Below, piece by piece: positions 23,687-33,388 of a stretch of 64,000 nucleotides of DNA. Numbering within the stretch: position 1 is the first letter of the stretch; each line of letters starts with the position of its first letter. A program made the position numbers and the translations under genes. The notes under the pieces are model-generated. The model did not search any database and was not told where the DNA came from. It saw only the letters and a list, made by a program, of their open reading frames with translations. This stretch comes from an uncultured Christensenella sp. (lineage in GTDB: Bacteria; Bacillota; Clostridia; Christensenellales; Pumilibacteraceae): NCBI GenBank assembly GCA_910577945.1, contig CAJTNI010000001.1:59248-123247 (forward strand). The letters run 5' to 3'.

Positions 23687-25000
23687 ATGATTCACACCTT
23701 TGGCTTAAAGGGTCGGCTTTTTGCTTTGGACGTTGAAAGCGGGTCGTTTTTCGAAATAGACCGCGTGGTCAAGGCTCTTTTGGACGGCGACGATATGTCG
23801 CCGTTTTCGTCGTGTGAAATTACCGAGGCGCAGGCGGAAATCGACAGGCTCAAAGCCGACGGCGTGCTGTTCGCGCCGCCCAACAACGCGGCGTTGCCGC
23901 CGTATTCTCCGGTGATTAAGGCTATGTGCCTGAACGTGTCGCACAATTGCAATCTCGCATGCACGTATTGCTTTGCGGACGGCGGAACGTATCGCGACGA
24001 ACGGCGCAATATGTCGTTTGAAACGGCGAAAGCCGCAATCGACATGCTTGTGGACATGAGCGGCAAGCGGCGCAATTTGGAGGTCGATTTTTTCGGCGGC
24101 GAGCCCATGCTCAACCTCGATACGGTTAAGCGCACGGTGTATTACGCGCGTTCGCTCGAAGAACCCAAGGGCAAAAGGTTTCGTTTTACCGTTACTACAA
24201 ACGCGTATAAGCTCGCCGACGAGGATATAGATTTTTTCAACGAGCAAATGTACAACGTCGTAATAAGCGTGGACGGCAGAAAATGCGTGCACGACAAAGT
24301 GCGCAAGACGGTGGGCGGGCAGGATTCGTTCGACGTCGTAATTAAAAACGCGCTTAGGTTTAAAGAACGGCGTAAGGGGCAATATTACATACGCGGCACT
24401 TTTACACGGTACAATCTCGATTTCGCGAACGACGTGCTGTATTTGAACGACCTCGGCTTCGACCAAATTTCAATCGAGCCCGTGGTCTTGGACGATACAA
24501 GCCCTATGGCGATACGCGACGATGATTTGCCCGCAGTAATCGCCGAGTACGACAAGCTCGCGGAGGAGTACGTCGAACGCCGCAAAACGGATAAGTGGTT
24601 TAACTTTTTCCACTTTATGCTCGACCTTGACCATGCGCCTTGCGCGACAAAGCGGCTCAAAGGCTGCGGCGCGGGCGGGGAGTATGTAGCGGTGTCGCCC
24701 GACGGGTCGGTGTTTCCTTGCCACAGATTCGACGGCATGAGCGAGGTTAAGCTCGGCAACGTCAACGACAGGAAGCTCGACGAGACGCTCCGACAGCGCT
24801 TTTACGGTTGTTGCGTTCATTCCAAGCCCGAGTGCTCGGAGTGTTGGGCAAAGTATTACTGCTCGGGCGGCTGCATGGCGAACTCGTACAACTACTGCGG
24901 CGGCGACTTAAACAAGCCGTACAAGCCTGCGTGCGAGCTCATGAAAAAGCGCGTCGAGTGCGCGTTGGCGGTGCGCGCGATAGAGGAAGGCGACGCGTAA
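23687..25000 (+). CDS. scfB: SCIFF peptide maturase, radical SAM/SPASM
   Basis: 437-aa enzyme that installs thioether cross-links on the SCIFF peptide. The N-terminal ~75 residues form the peptide-recognition (RRE-like) domain. The radical SAM cluster is bound by CNLACTYC (Cys88, Cys92, Cys95). FFGGEPMLN and ISVDG are further core motifs. The C-terminal SPASM domain holds two auxiliary clusters, with Cys in GCGAGGEYVAV, FPCHRF, CCVHSKPECSECWAKYYC and SGGCMA. Length is normal for the family. Directly coupled to scfA; secD follows with its own promoter. Confidence 0.95.
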   Translation: MIHTFGLKGRLFALDVESGSFFEIDRVVKALLDGDDMSPFSSCEITEAQAEIDRLKADGVLFAPPNNAALPPYSPVIKAMCLNVSHNCNLACTYCFADGGTYRDERRNMSFETAKAAIDMLVDMSGKRRNLEVDFFGGEPMLNLDTVKRTVYYARSLEEPKGKRFRFTVTTNAYKLADEDIDFFNEQMYNVVISVDGRKCVHDKVRKTVGGQDSFDVVIKNALRFKERRKGQYYIRGTFTRYNLDFANDVLYLNDLGFDQISIEPVVLDDTSPMAIRDDDLPAVIAEYDKLAEEYVERRKTDKWFNFFHFMLDLDHAPCATKRLKGCGAGGEYVAVSPDGSVFPCHRFDGMSEVKLGNVNDRKLDETLRQRFYGCCVHSKPECSECWAKYYCSGGCMANSYNYCGGDLNKPYKPACELMKKRVECALAVRAIEEGDA

Positions 25001-25065
25001 GCGTTTGCGGATTATAGGGCATTGGCAAAATTTTTAAATTATTTTGCGTTTAAGGTTTTAAATAT

Positions 25066-25094
25066 TTGACTTGCGTTCAAGATTTTTATATAAT
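25066..25094 (+). promoter_or_regulatory. Promoter of secDF
   Basis: TTGACT (25066-25071), 17-bp spacer, TATAAT (25089-25094), about 70 bp before the secD start. No terminator is visible after the SCIFF maturase, so read-through is possible. Confidence 0.8.
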
Positions 25095-25166
25095 AGTCAA
25101 GTATCATATCTATATAATGGAGTAAAATACTATTTCTCGATAAGTAGATTACCGATGGAGCACAGT

Positions 25167-26687
25167 ATGGACGAAACAACTTCTTTGACGGAGGTCGGGT
25201 CGGAAAATCCGAAGCCGTCGCAAACGGGCAAAACCCCTGTCGGTGCGCCCGCTCGCAAAGCCGTCAAGAAAAAGTCAACAATCGTAAAACTTGTCCTCAT
25301 AGGCATAGCGCTTGTGGCGGGCTTGATTTTTGCATTCTGCCCGATGCGATTCGGCTTTACCAAGTATTCGCCGTTTTGGAATTCGATAAGCTTGGGTCTC
25401 GACTTGAAGGGCGGCGTTTACGCCGTTTACCAAGCTACGGACAACAATACGGACGGGTTCGACGCCAAAATGGAGGGCACGCGTTCGTCGCTCGAACAGC
25501 TTTTGGTGAGCAAGGGCTATTCCGAGGCTGTGGTAGTGCGCGAGGGCGACGACCGTATTCGCGTAGAAATTCCGGGCGTGGAGAGCACGAGCGAAATTTT
25601 GAAGATTATCGGCGAGCCCGCGGAAATCGCGTTTGTGCTCGACGAGACCAAGGAAACGGTGCTCACGGGCGAGGACGTCGTTAACGCGCAGGCGTTTTAC
25701 AGCGCGAACGACGGCGGCTACGTCGTATCGTTGGAGCTTACGTCGGTGGGGCAGGACAAGTTCTATCAGGCTACGTCCAATAATATCAACAAGACGATGA
25801 GCATTATCGTAACAATCGGCGGCGAGTCGAATACGATAAGCACGGCGACTATCAATTCCGCAATAAGCGGGAACGCAATTATTTCCGGTAATTTCACGGC
25901 CGAGTCCTCCGAACAGCTCGCCAATCAGATTATGAGCGGCACGTTCGACGTGGCGTTGGAAATTAAAGAAACGGAGACCATTTCCCCGACGCTCGGCGAA
26001 AACGCGCTTAAATACGGCTTGATAGCTGGCGCGATAGGGTTTATACTCGTAATAGCGTTTATTTGCGTCATATACAAAATGCTCGGGCTTGCGGCGGCTA
26101 TCGCGCTTGTCCTGTACGTTATAATTTATTTGTTCTTCCTCGCGGTGTTGCCGTGGGTACAGCTAACGCTCCCCGGTATTGCAGGTATTCTTTTGAGTAT
26201 CGGTATGGCGGTCGATGCGAACGTAATCATATTCGAGCGTATCAAGGAAGAGTACAAAAACGGTAAGTCCATTATGGCGGCGTACCATGCCGGCTTTAAA
26301 AAGGCGCTGTTCGCCATACTCGACAGTAACGTGACCACGGTCATTGCGTGTATATTGCTTATGTTGCTCGGCACGGGCTCGATTAGCGGCTTTGCGCTCA
26401 CTCTGTTGGTCGGCGTTTTGATATCGCTGTTTTCGGCGCTCGTTATTTCCCGCGGGCTCGTCAAATACTTTATCAACCTCAATTCCTACAATGCCAAGCT
26501 TTACGGGCTCAAACGCGGCAAGCAGTTTGAAAACCTCGAAGCAGACGCGACCGATTCCGCGGTGTTGGCTGTAATGGAGCGCGAAGCGCAGGAAAAGCAG
26601 CAAAGCAAAGAGGAAAAAAAGCAAAAGCGCGAGGACGCCAAGGCGGCGCGGCGCGCGCAAAAAAATAACGGAGGCGAGACGGCATAA
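25167..26687 (+). CDS. secD: Protein translocase subunit SecD
   Basis: Membrane component that uses the proton or sodium gradient to finish protein export. An N-terminal helix (KLVLIGIALVAGLIFAF) is followed by the SecD signature LGLDLKGGVYAVYQ, a large extracytoplasmic domain, and five C-terminal helices including GIAGILLSIGMAVDANVIIF. I chose ATG 25167 (506 aa), which has GGAG 6 nt upstream, over ATG 25155 and earlier starts. The last 35 residues are Lys/Glu-rich and cytoplasmic. Its TAA overlaps the secF ATG by one base. Confidence 0.95.
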   Translation: MDETTSLTEVGSENPKPSQTGKTPVGAPARKAVKKKSTIVKLVLIGIALVAGLIFAFCPMRFGFTKYSPFWNSISLGLDLKGGVYAVYQATDNNTDGFDAKMEGTRSSLEQLLVSKGYSEAVVVREGDDRIRVEIPGVESTSEILKIIGEPAEIAFVLDETKETVLTGEDVVNAQAFYSANDGGYVVSLELTSVGQDKFYQATSNNINKTMSIIVTIGGESNTISTATINSAISGNAIISGNFTAESSEQLANQIMSGTFDVALEIKETETISPTLGENALKYGLIAGAIGFILVIAFICVIYKMLGLAAAIALVLYVIIYLFFLAVLPWVQLTLPGIAGILLSIGMAVDANVIIFERIKEEYKNGKSIMAAYHAGFKKALFAILDSNVTTVIACILLMLLGTGSISGFALTLLVGVLISLFSALVISRGLVKYFINLNSYNAKLYGLKRGKQFENLEADATDSAVLAVMEREAQEKQQSKEEKKQKREDAKAARRAQKNNGGETA

Positions 26688-28057
26688 TGAAAAAAAGCAT
26701 TGAAAACCTCCTCGACAAAGACCTGAAAATCGTAGATAAGCGAAAGATTATATTCAGTATTCCGCTTGCAATCTTGGTTGTTGCCGCGATACTTATGGTA
26801 ATTTTCCGCTTTACGCTCGGCTCGGCACTCAATCTGGGCACGGATTTCACGGGCGGATATTCGATAGATATTCAGCTCGGCAACAAGCTTACCGACGATA
26901 ATTACGACGCCTACTGCGACAGGATAGAGGATATAATGTCGTCCGTCACTGCCGAGGACGGCAAAACGTATTCCGTTCGCGTGGACAATATGCAGCGTCA
27001 GGGCTCGGGCGATTCCGCTTCCATTCACGTTAAGTATTTCGCCGTTAAAAACGCATCCGAATCGGAAATGACGGACAACGTAAATCCCGCCATACAAAAG
27101 GCGTTGGAGGAGCGTATACTGATGCTCATTCCGACGGTTGAGGTGAACGGCGCCGTGATTACGCTTAAATACGGCGAGGTGGTGGACGACGTTACGCTCG
27201 AAAATCTCAAAGCCAAGTTCGGCGAGCTTATCGATAAGCTGAACGAGCAATACGGCGCGGCGATTACCTTCGAGGGCAGTGCGAGCGACAGCATAGCGCA
27301 CGATACGGAAAATCTCAAAAACGTAGTCATAACCTGCAAAACGCTCACTGTGTCGGACGGCTTTGTCGCCGCGGTCGAGGACGGCATGAGAATAAACGAC
27401 GTGTACTCGGGCAACGTAGCGTCGGGCAGCATGGTGGGCGCTACGGTGTCTACCGAGCTTATATTCAATGCGGTGCTCGCCGTAGTGCTCGCGCTCATAT
27501 TTATGCTTTGCTATATCGGAATACGTTTCCAATTGTCGAGCGGTCTTGCATGTATCGTGGCGTTGTTGCACGACGTGCTTATGATGTTTGCGTTTATGGC
27601 GATTTGCCATATAGAAATCAACAGCACGTTCATTGCGGCGTTGATAACTATTCTCGGTTATTCGATTAACAACTCGATAATCATATTCGACCGCGTTCGC
27701 GAGAACATGCGTTCCGTTTACGCCAAGGATATGACGTCGGAGCAGATAGCCAACAAATCGGTGCGAGAGACTTTGATGCGCTCCATAAACACCACGATTA
27801 CAACGTTGATTATGATTATAATGGTCGCTATTCTCGGCGTTACCGACATTAAGATTTTTGCGTTCCCCATTATAATAGGCTTGATTTCCGGTACGTTCTC
27901 GTCTATATTCATTGCGCCGTCGCTGTGGGCTTTGTTCCAGCGCGTGGGCAAAAAGAACAAGAATAACGATAATAAGCCCGATTATAAGAAAACAAAGAAA
28001 AAAGCCCCCGATACTGCGACGGCGTCTTCTGATGCGGGCGCAGAGGTTGTGGCGTAA
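26687..28057 (+). CDS. secF: Protein translocase subunit SecF
   Basis: Partner of SecD. The motif LGTDFTGGYSIDIQL after the first membrane helix and the helices around SVRETLMRSINTTITTL are typical. At 456 aa it is longer than most SecF (about 300 aa): the extracytoplasmic part between helix 1 and 2 is enlarged (residues ~70-250), and a Lys-rich tail follows the last helix. The start codon overlaps the secD stop. A strong terminator follows. Confidence 0.94.
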   Translation: MKKSIENLLDKDLKIVDKRKIIFSIPLAILVVAAILMVIFRFTLGSALNLGTDFTGGYSIDIQLGNKLTDDNYDAYCDRIEDIMSSVTAEDGKTYSVRVDNMQRQGSGDSASIHVKYFAVKNASESEMTDNVNPAIQKALEERILMLIPTVEVNGAVITLKYGEVVDDVTLENLKAKFGELIDKLNEQYGAAITFEGSASDSIAHDTENLKNVVITCKTLTVSDGFVAAVEDGMRINDVYSGNVASGSMVGATVSTELIFNAVLAVVLALIFMLCYIGIRFQLSSGLACIVALLHDVLMMFAFMAICHIEINSTFIAALITILGYSINNSIIIFDRVRENMRSVYAKDMTSEQIANKSVRETLMRSINTTITTLIMIIMVAILGVTDIKIFAFPIIIGLISGTFSSIFIAPSLWALFQRVGKKNKNNDNKPDYKKTKKKAPDTATASSDAGAEVVA

Positions 28058-28066
28058 GTTTGTTAA

Positions 28067-28095
28067 AAAAGCCTTCCTTAGCGAAGGCTTTTGCG
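28067..28095 (+). terminator. Terminator after secF
   Basis: AAAAGCCTTC (28067-28076) pairs perfectly with GAAGGCTTTT (28083-28092), 9 bp after the secF stop; U-tract short. Confidence 0.8.
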
Positions 28096-28260
28096 ATATT
28101 TAGTTTATTAGAACGACGAATTTGTTTATCGACTGCAATTTGCGACTGTAAATACGGTGTTGCCCCGCGAGTATGCTTGCGGGAGGCGCGCGACGAGCGC
28201 GGAACGTCTTAGCTTTTCGGCAGCGGTGTAATAGCTGACTTACTTTTATTTGGTTGACTT
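28096..28260 (+). other. Leader region of recJ
   Basis: This 165-bp stretch holds a hairpin CCCGC (28164-28168) with GCGGG (28179-28183), extended by AG/CT inside, and a GC-rich segment after it. I could not identify a clear promoter, riboswitch or Shine-Dalgarno site before recJ. Confidence 0.35.
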
Positions 28261-30603
28261 ATGAATTTGACTACGCAAAAAATCAACGACGTCACGCCGA
28301 ACGCGGAAATGGTGGAACGTATCGCATCCGCTCTCGGGCTTAACAAAAAGCTTGCGGAGTTGTTGATTATGCGCGGTTACGACAACGTCGACGCCGTAAA
28401 CGTATTTTTGCACCCCGATGCCGAAAATTTTTATCCGCCCGAGCAAATGCTGGGCATGCAAGAGTGCAAGGCGCGGTTGGAGCAAGCAATCGAGAACGGC
28501 GAAAAGATAGTAGTTTACGGCGATTACGACGCCGACGGCATTTGTGCGTCGTCTATTTTGTCGTTGTATTTGTCGTCGCGTGGCTTGACGGTATATACGC
28601 ATATTCCCGACCGAATCGGCGAGGGATACGGCTTGAATGTGGAAAGCATGGAGCGTATAATCGACAACGCTATGCCCGATTTGATTTTGACGTGCGACTG
28701 CGGCATTTCCGCGATAGAAGAGGTTGAGCTAGCAAAGGATTTGGGCGTCGATATAATAGTTACCGACCACCACGAGGTGGGCGAACGCACTCCCGATTGC
28801 ATAGTAGTAAACCCGCATCAGCCCGATTGTAAGTATCCGTTTAAGGATTTGTGCGGCGCGGGCGTCGCGTTAAAGCTTGTTCAAGCGTTGGGCGGCGTGG
28901 AAGCGGCAAGCGAGTATTACGATTTGGCGGCGATAGCGACTGTCGCCGACCTCGTAAGCATGACCGACGAAAACCGCTTAATAGTGCAGCTCGGTTTGGC
29001 GAGCATGGTAAACAGCAAGAATTACGGCGTGCGCGCGCTCGTCGATTCGTTAAAGCTTAAAACGGTTACCTCGTCGGATATCGCGTTTAAAATAGCGCCG
29101 CGTATAAACGCCGCCGGGCGCATGGGCAGCGCGTACCGCGCGTTCGAGCTGTTTACCTCGGACGACCCGTTTGTGGTGGACGACCGACTCAAACAGATTA
29201 TCGCCGCCAACGGCGAAAGAAAGACGCTTTGCGACGATTTGTACGCGCAAGCGGTGTCCATGCTCAAAAGCGAAAATCTCGTTGACAACCGCGCAATCGT
29301 AATTACCAGCGACAAATGGGAAAAGGGCATAACGGGCATACTCGCCGCGCGCCTTGTCGGCGATTTCAAGCGTCCCGTTTTTGTGCTCGTGAAAAACAAC
29401 GACGAGTACAAAGGCACGTGCCGCAGTATCGAAGGCATAAACATTTACGAGGTGTTGAGCAAAAATTCCGATATATTAAAGGAATTCGGCGGGCATAATC
29501 AAGCCGCGGGCTTTACCATTCTTCCGCAAAACGTAGAGGAATTCAAGTCGCGCATTTATGCGGAAATGGCTGACGTGGACGTCAACATGTTCATTCCGTC
29601 GATGAAATACGACATGGAGCTTGCGGAAAAGGATATAACGCGCGAGCTTGCCGCATCGTTGGAGCTTTTGGAGCCGACGGGCAACAACGGCAATCCAAAG
29701 CCGCTGTTCATGACGAAAACAAATTCGCTAATTGCCGCGCCGCTCAAAAACAACCCCAATCACACAATACTCAAAACGCCCGACAACACGCAGTTTTTCG
29801 CGTATAATTCGTATGCGCTGAATACGTATTACAACGGCGAGACGTATAGAGAGCTTATTTACGAGCTTGCGGAAAACGAGCGTTCGCCGCGCTTGTACTT
29901 GCGCGGTTGCGCGCTCAACAGGTTGGCGATTAACGACACGCTCGCGAAAGCGGCATACTTGCGCATGCTCAATTATCCCGAAACGCTGTCCGCGGAGTTC
30001 TGCGAATACTCGGAGGACGAGCTGAACGATTTGATAGACAATCCGTTCGGCATACTCTTGATAGCGGGCTGCAAGGATACGTACGAACGGTTTGCCGATA
30101 GCTGCGGAAGCAACGTTATCATGCACGAGATTATGACGGAAACCGCGGTGAACGTATATACAAGGCTCATCGTGTCGCCCGAGCTCGGCAAGTCGTTTAT
30201 GCTCGAAAATTACAAAAAAGTGATATTTTTGGACTACCCGCCGTCGCTCAACGTTGTAGGGTATATCAATCGCAGGACGAACGCTGCCGTGTACGTTCCC
30301 AAAACGGACAACCGCAAAGAAATGTTTGCTTGCGTCAAATCGGATAGGGCTGTTTTCGGGCATTATTTCAAGGCTTTGAAAGCCAACGCGGGCATTAAAG
30401 CGCCCAATATTTACGCTTTCTATAAGGCGTTGCATTTGCGCGACAAATCGTTGGAGCTGCCGCAGCTTATCGCATGCCTTTCGGTTTTTACGCAGCTTAA
30501 TTTATTGTCGTTTAAGGCTAATTGCGGTATCACCGTTAAGCAAAACAACAACGCTTTGCAAAATTCCGCGGTGTACAGAACGATAGAGGATTGGCAGGTA
30601 TGA
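28261..30603 (+). CDS. recJ: Single-stranded-DNA exonuclease RecJ
   Basis: 5'-3' exonuclease of recombination and repair. DHH motifs are present: YGDYDADGICASS (near 85), LTCDCGIS, and TDHHEVGE. The DHHA1 domain with GGHNQAAGF follows around residue 410. 780 aa is on the long side: a C-terminal ~200-residue extension after the OB-like domain carries a helicase-like or inactive module (FLDYPPSLNVVGYINR) seen in clostridial RecJ. No evident Shine-Dalgarno precedes the ATG. It overlaps relA by 4 bp. Confidence 0.94.
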   Translation: MNLTTQKINDVTPNAEMVERIASALGLNKKLAELLIMRGYDNVDAVNVFLHPDAENFYPPEQMLGMQECKARLEQAIENGEKIVVYGDYDADGICASSILSLYLSSRGLTVYTHIPDRIGEGYGLNVESMERIIDNAMPDLILTCDCGISAIEEVELAKDLGVDIIVTDHHEVGERTPDCIVVNPHQPDCKYPFKDLCGAGVALKLVQALGGVEAASEYYDLAAIATVADLVSMTDENRLIVQLGLASMVNSKNYGVRALVDSLKLKTVTSSDIAFKIAPRINAAGRMGSAYRAFELFTSDDPFVVDDRLKQIIAANGERKTLCDDLYAQAVSMLKSENLVDNRAIVITSDKWEKGITGILAARLVGDFKRPVFVLVKNNDEYKGTCRSIEGINIYEVLSKNSDILKEFGGHNQAAGFTILPQNVEEFKSRIYAEMADVDVNMFIPSMKYDMELAEKDITRELAASLELLEPTGNNGNPKPLFMTKTNSLIAAPLKNNPNHTILKTPDNTQFFAYNSYALNTYYNGETYRELIYELAENERSPRLYLRGCALNRLAINDTLAKAAYLRMLNYPETLSAEFCEYSEDELNDLIDNPFGILLIAGCKDTYERFADSCGSNVIMHEIMTETAVNVYTRLIVSPELGKSFMLENYKKVIFLDYPPSLNVVGYINRRTNAAVYVPKTDNRKEMFACVKSDRAVFGHYFKALKANAGIKAPNIYAFYKALHLRDKSLELPQLIACLSVFTQLNLLSFKANCGITVKQNNNALQNSAVYRTIEDWQV

Positions 30604-32777
30604 ACGGCGACGAGGCACGGCAAATAGTAGAGCGTGAGACGGCGCATTTTTTATCGCGTTGCTCGCTCATGTATACGGAAAAACAGGCGGAGCTAATCAC
30701 CCGCGCGCTTAATTACTCGGTTACTATGCACGACGGGCAATTCCGCGCGTCGGGCGAGCCGTATATTGTGCACCCGATTGCGGTGGCGAATTTGTTGCTC
30801 GATATCGGCTTGGACCATTCGACGATTGCCGCCGCGCTTTTGCACGACTGCATAGAGGATACGCCCGCCACCGCGGACGAGATAACGACGCTTTTCGGCG
30901 CGGAGGTTTGCATGCTCGTAACCTCCGTAACCAAGCTCGAAAAAATTATTTTCAAATCCAAAGAAGAAGAGCAAGCCGAAAATTTCCGTCGAATGTTTTT
31001 CGCTATGGCAAAGGATATTCGCGTAATTCTCATCAAGCTTGCCGATAGGATACACAACATGCGCACGGTGGGCGCGCTCTCGCGCGAGCGTCAGGTCGCC
31101 ATTGCCAAGGAGACGCTCGATATCTATGCGCCGCTCGCGTCGCGTTTGGGCTTGTCGTTTTACAAATGCGAGCTGGACGACTTGTGCTTAAAGACGCTGC
31201 ATCCCGACGATTTCGACAAGCTCGTAAAAGACATTTCGCTCAAACGCGCAGAGCGTCAGGACCTCGTAAATCATATTTGCGAGACGCTGCGCGAGCTGCT
31301 TAAAAAGCTTGAAATAAACGGTCAGGTAAGCGGCAGACCCAAGCATTTTTACAGCATTTACAAAAAAATGGTCGGGCAAAACAAGACCTTCGAGCAAATT
31401 TACGACCTTACCGCCGTGCGCGTAATCGTCGAGAGCGTGCGCGATTGCTACGAGGTGCTGGGCGAGATACATACGCTTTGGAAGCCTATTCCCGGTCGGT
31501 TTAAGGACTATATAGCCGTACCCAAGCCCAATAATTACAAGTCGTTGCACACCACCGTTATGACTACGTACGGAATGCCGTTCGAGATACAAATTCGTAC
31601 GTTCGAAATGCACAAAATCGCCGAGTACGGCATTGCGGCGCATTGGAAATACAAGGAAAACCGCGTCGTCGAATCCGACCTCGACGAAAAGCTCGAATGG
31701 CTGCGCGGCGTCATGGAATACGAAAAGGAACAGACCGCCGACCCGCGCGAATTTTACGAGTCGTTGAAGCTCGATTTGTACAGCGGGCAGGTGTTTGTGT
31801 TTACACCGCGCGGCGACGTAATAGCTTTGCCCGACGGCGCTACGCCGATAGATTTTGCGTACACCGTGCATTCCGAGGTGGGCAACAAGTGCGTCGGCGC
31901 AAAGGTAAACAACAAAATCGTTCCGCTTGAAACCAAGCTGCAAACGGGCGACTACGTGGATATAATTACATCTGCGCAGTCCAAAGGTCCGAGCCGCGAT
32001 TGGCTCAGGTTTGTAAAGACCTCGGCGGCAAAGAGCAAAATTCGCGCGTTCTTCAAGCACGCGATGAAGGAAGAGAATATCAAGCACGGCAAGGAGCTTT
32101 TGGAGCGCGAGGCGAAGGCGCGCGGGTTTGCGCTTAACGACTTGCTCGTGCCTAAGTGGCTCGACGTCATCATGCAGCGCTATTCTTTTTCGTCGCTCAA
32201 CGATTTGTACGCGTCGGTGGGGTACGGTGCGTATACGCCCAATCAGGTGCTGCTTAAACTTATAGACTTTTACCGTCGCGAAAATCCCGTTGCGCAGGCT
32301 GTGCAGGCGACTTCGTCTCAGGTCAAGCACGAGGGGCGCGGGATTATTGTCAAGGGCAACGACGATTTGCTGGTGAGAATTTCCAAATGCTGTTCGCCCG
32401 TGCCCGGCGATAAGATAGTCGGGTATATTTCCCGCGGGCGCGGCGTAACGATTCACCGCGATAACTGTCCGAATATCAAAAACGCCGAGCAGTTCAGGCT
32501 GATTGAGGCGCATTGGGACGACAGCCGCGCCACGCCGTTCGTCGTGTCGCTGACGATAGAATGCAAGGATTCGGGCGGAGTGCTGGCTAAAATTACCAAG
32601 ACGGTTTCGGACATGAAGCTGTCTATCGAGTCGATGACCGCGCGCAAGGTGGATAAGGATAACAAGGGTTTGATTTCCCTAAACCTGCGCGTCAATTCGC
32701 CCGAGCAGCTCGAACAAATTATCAAGCGCATGCAGTCTATTCGCAACGTAGACAAAGTATACAGAACAATGAACTAG
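30600..32777 (+). CDS. relA: Bifunctional (p)ppGpp synthetase/hydrolase (Rel)
   Basis: Makes and degrades the stringent-response alarmone. The HD hydrolase domain is intact (HPIAVANLL, LLHDCIEDT, LADRIHNMRT), as is the synthetase domain (GRPKHFYSIYKKM, VPKPNNYKSLHTT, EIQIRTFEMHKIAEYGIAAHW), followed by TGS (VFTPRGDVIALPDGATPIDFAY), a zinc-finger-like region with CCSPVPGD, and a C-terminal ACT domain. 725 aa, normal. ATG 30600 overlaps recJ (ATGA) with AGAGGA 9 nt upstream. In many Firmicutes apt stands between recJ and relA; it is absent here. Confidence 0.96.
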   Translation: MNGDEARQIVERETAHFLSRCSLMYTEKQAELITRALNYSVTMHDGQFRASGEPYIVHPIAVANLLLDIGLDHSTIAAALLHDCIEDTPATADEITTLFGAEVCMLVTSVTKLEKIIFKSKEEEQAENFRRMFFAMAKDIRVILIKLADRIHNMRTVGALSRERQVAIAKETLDIYAPLASRLGLSFYKCELDDLCLKTLHPDDFDKLVKDISLKRAERQDLVNHICETLRELLKKLEINGQVSGRPKHFYSIYKKMVGQNKTFEQIYDLTAVRVIVESVRDCYEVLGEIHTLWKPIPGRFKDYIAVPKPNNYKSLHTTVMTTYGMPFEIQIRTFEMHKIAEYGIAAHWKYKENRVVESDLDEKLEWLRGVMEYEKEQTADPREFYESLKLDLYSGQVFVFTPRGDVIALPDGATPIDFAYTVHSEVGNKCVGAKVNNKIVPLETKLQTGDYVDIITSAQSKGPSRDWLRFVKTSAAKSKIRAFFKHAMKEENIKHGKELLEREAKARGFALNDLLVPKWLDVIMQRYSFSSLNDLYASVGYGAYTPNQVLLKLIDFYRRENPVAQAVQATSSQVKHEGRGIIVKGNDDLLVRISKCCSPVPGDKIVGYISRGRGVTIHRDNCPNIKNAEQFRLIEAHWDDSRATPFVVSLTIECKDSGGVLAKITKTVSDMKLSIESMTARKVDKDNKGLISLNLRVNSPEQLEQIIKRMQSIRNVDKVYRTMN

Positions 32778-32785
32778 GATTCGGC

Positions 32786-33388
32786 ATGAAAATCATTACG
32801 CACGTAAACGGTATTTGCGGCACAAACACATATTTGATTATAGACGACGGCAAGGCGGTGGCGATTGACCCCGCGGACGATGCGGACGGAATTTTGCAAA
32901 TTGCGAAATCGCATAACGCGTCGGTTACCGACGTTCTGGTCACGCACGCGCATTTCGACCATATCGGCGCGTTGCGCGAGCTTAAAGCGCAGGGCGCGCG
33001 CGTGTACGCGTCCGAGGATTACAAGCTTGTAGACGAGCTGAACGCCATGTTTGTCGGGGACGCGAGCGGGTTACGCTTTACGCCCGACGTAACCGTGCGC
33101 GACGGCGACGTCATAGAAATCAACGGGCATAGCTTCGAGGTGATATCCACGCCCGGGCACACGCCGCACGGCGTATGTTTTGTAACGGACGGCGAAAAAA
33201 TTTTTACGGGCGATACGCTTTTCAGACTGAGTATAGGGCGCACCGATTTTACGCTTGGAAACAAGCCCGAGCTTATCAAAACGGTAAAAATGCTTTTTGC
33301 ACTCGACGGCGATTACGAGGTTTTCCCGGGGCACGGCGAGCCTACGACCCTCGACTACGAACGAAAGAATAACCCTTATGTCGGTTAA
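32786..33388 (+). CDS. MBL-fold metallo-hydrolase (glyoxalase II-like)
   Basis: 200-aa metallo-beta-lactamase-fold hydrolase of the YcbL/hydroxyacylglutathione hydrolase-like group. Zinc ligands: THAHFDHIG (near 53), PGHTPHG (near 115), FTGDTLF and FPGHGEPT at the C-terminus. Substrate unknown; thioesters are a likely class. The location between relA and hemZ is a common clostridial order. Its last 11 bp overlap hemZ. Confidence 0.9.
   Translation: MKIITHVNGICGTNTYLIIDDGKAVAIDPADDADGILQIAKSHNASVTDVLVTHAHFDHIGALRELKAQGARVYASEDYKLVDELNAMFVGDASGLRFTPDVTVRDGDVIEINGHSFEVISTPGHTPHGVCFVTDGEKIFTGDTLFRLSIGRTDFTLGNKPELIKTVKMLFALDGDYEVFPGHGEPTTLDYERKNNPYVG

Noticed and set aside
26501..27610. Long antisense reading frame opposite secF
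   Set aside because: It is a shadow of the GC-rich codons of secD and secF; the sense strand encodes clear SecD/SecF motifs.
31188..32513. 441-codon frame antisense to relA
   Set aside because: Relies on shadow codons; RelA motifs on the other strand are complete and no ribosome site precedes the antisense frame.
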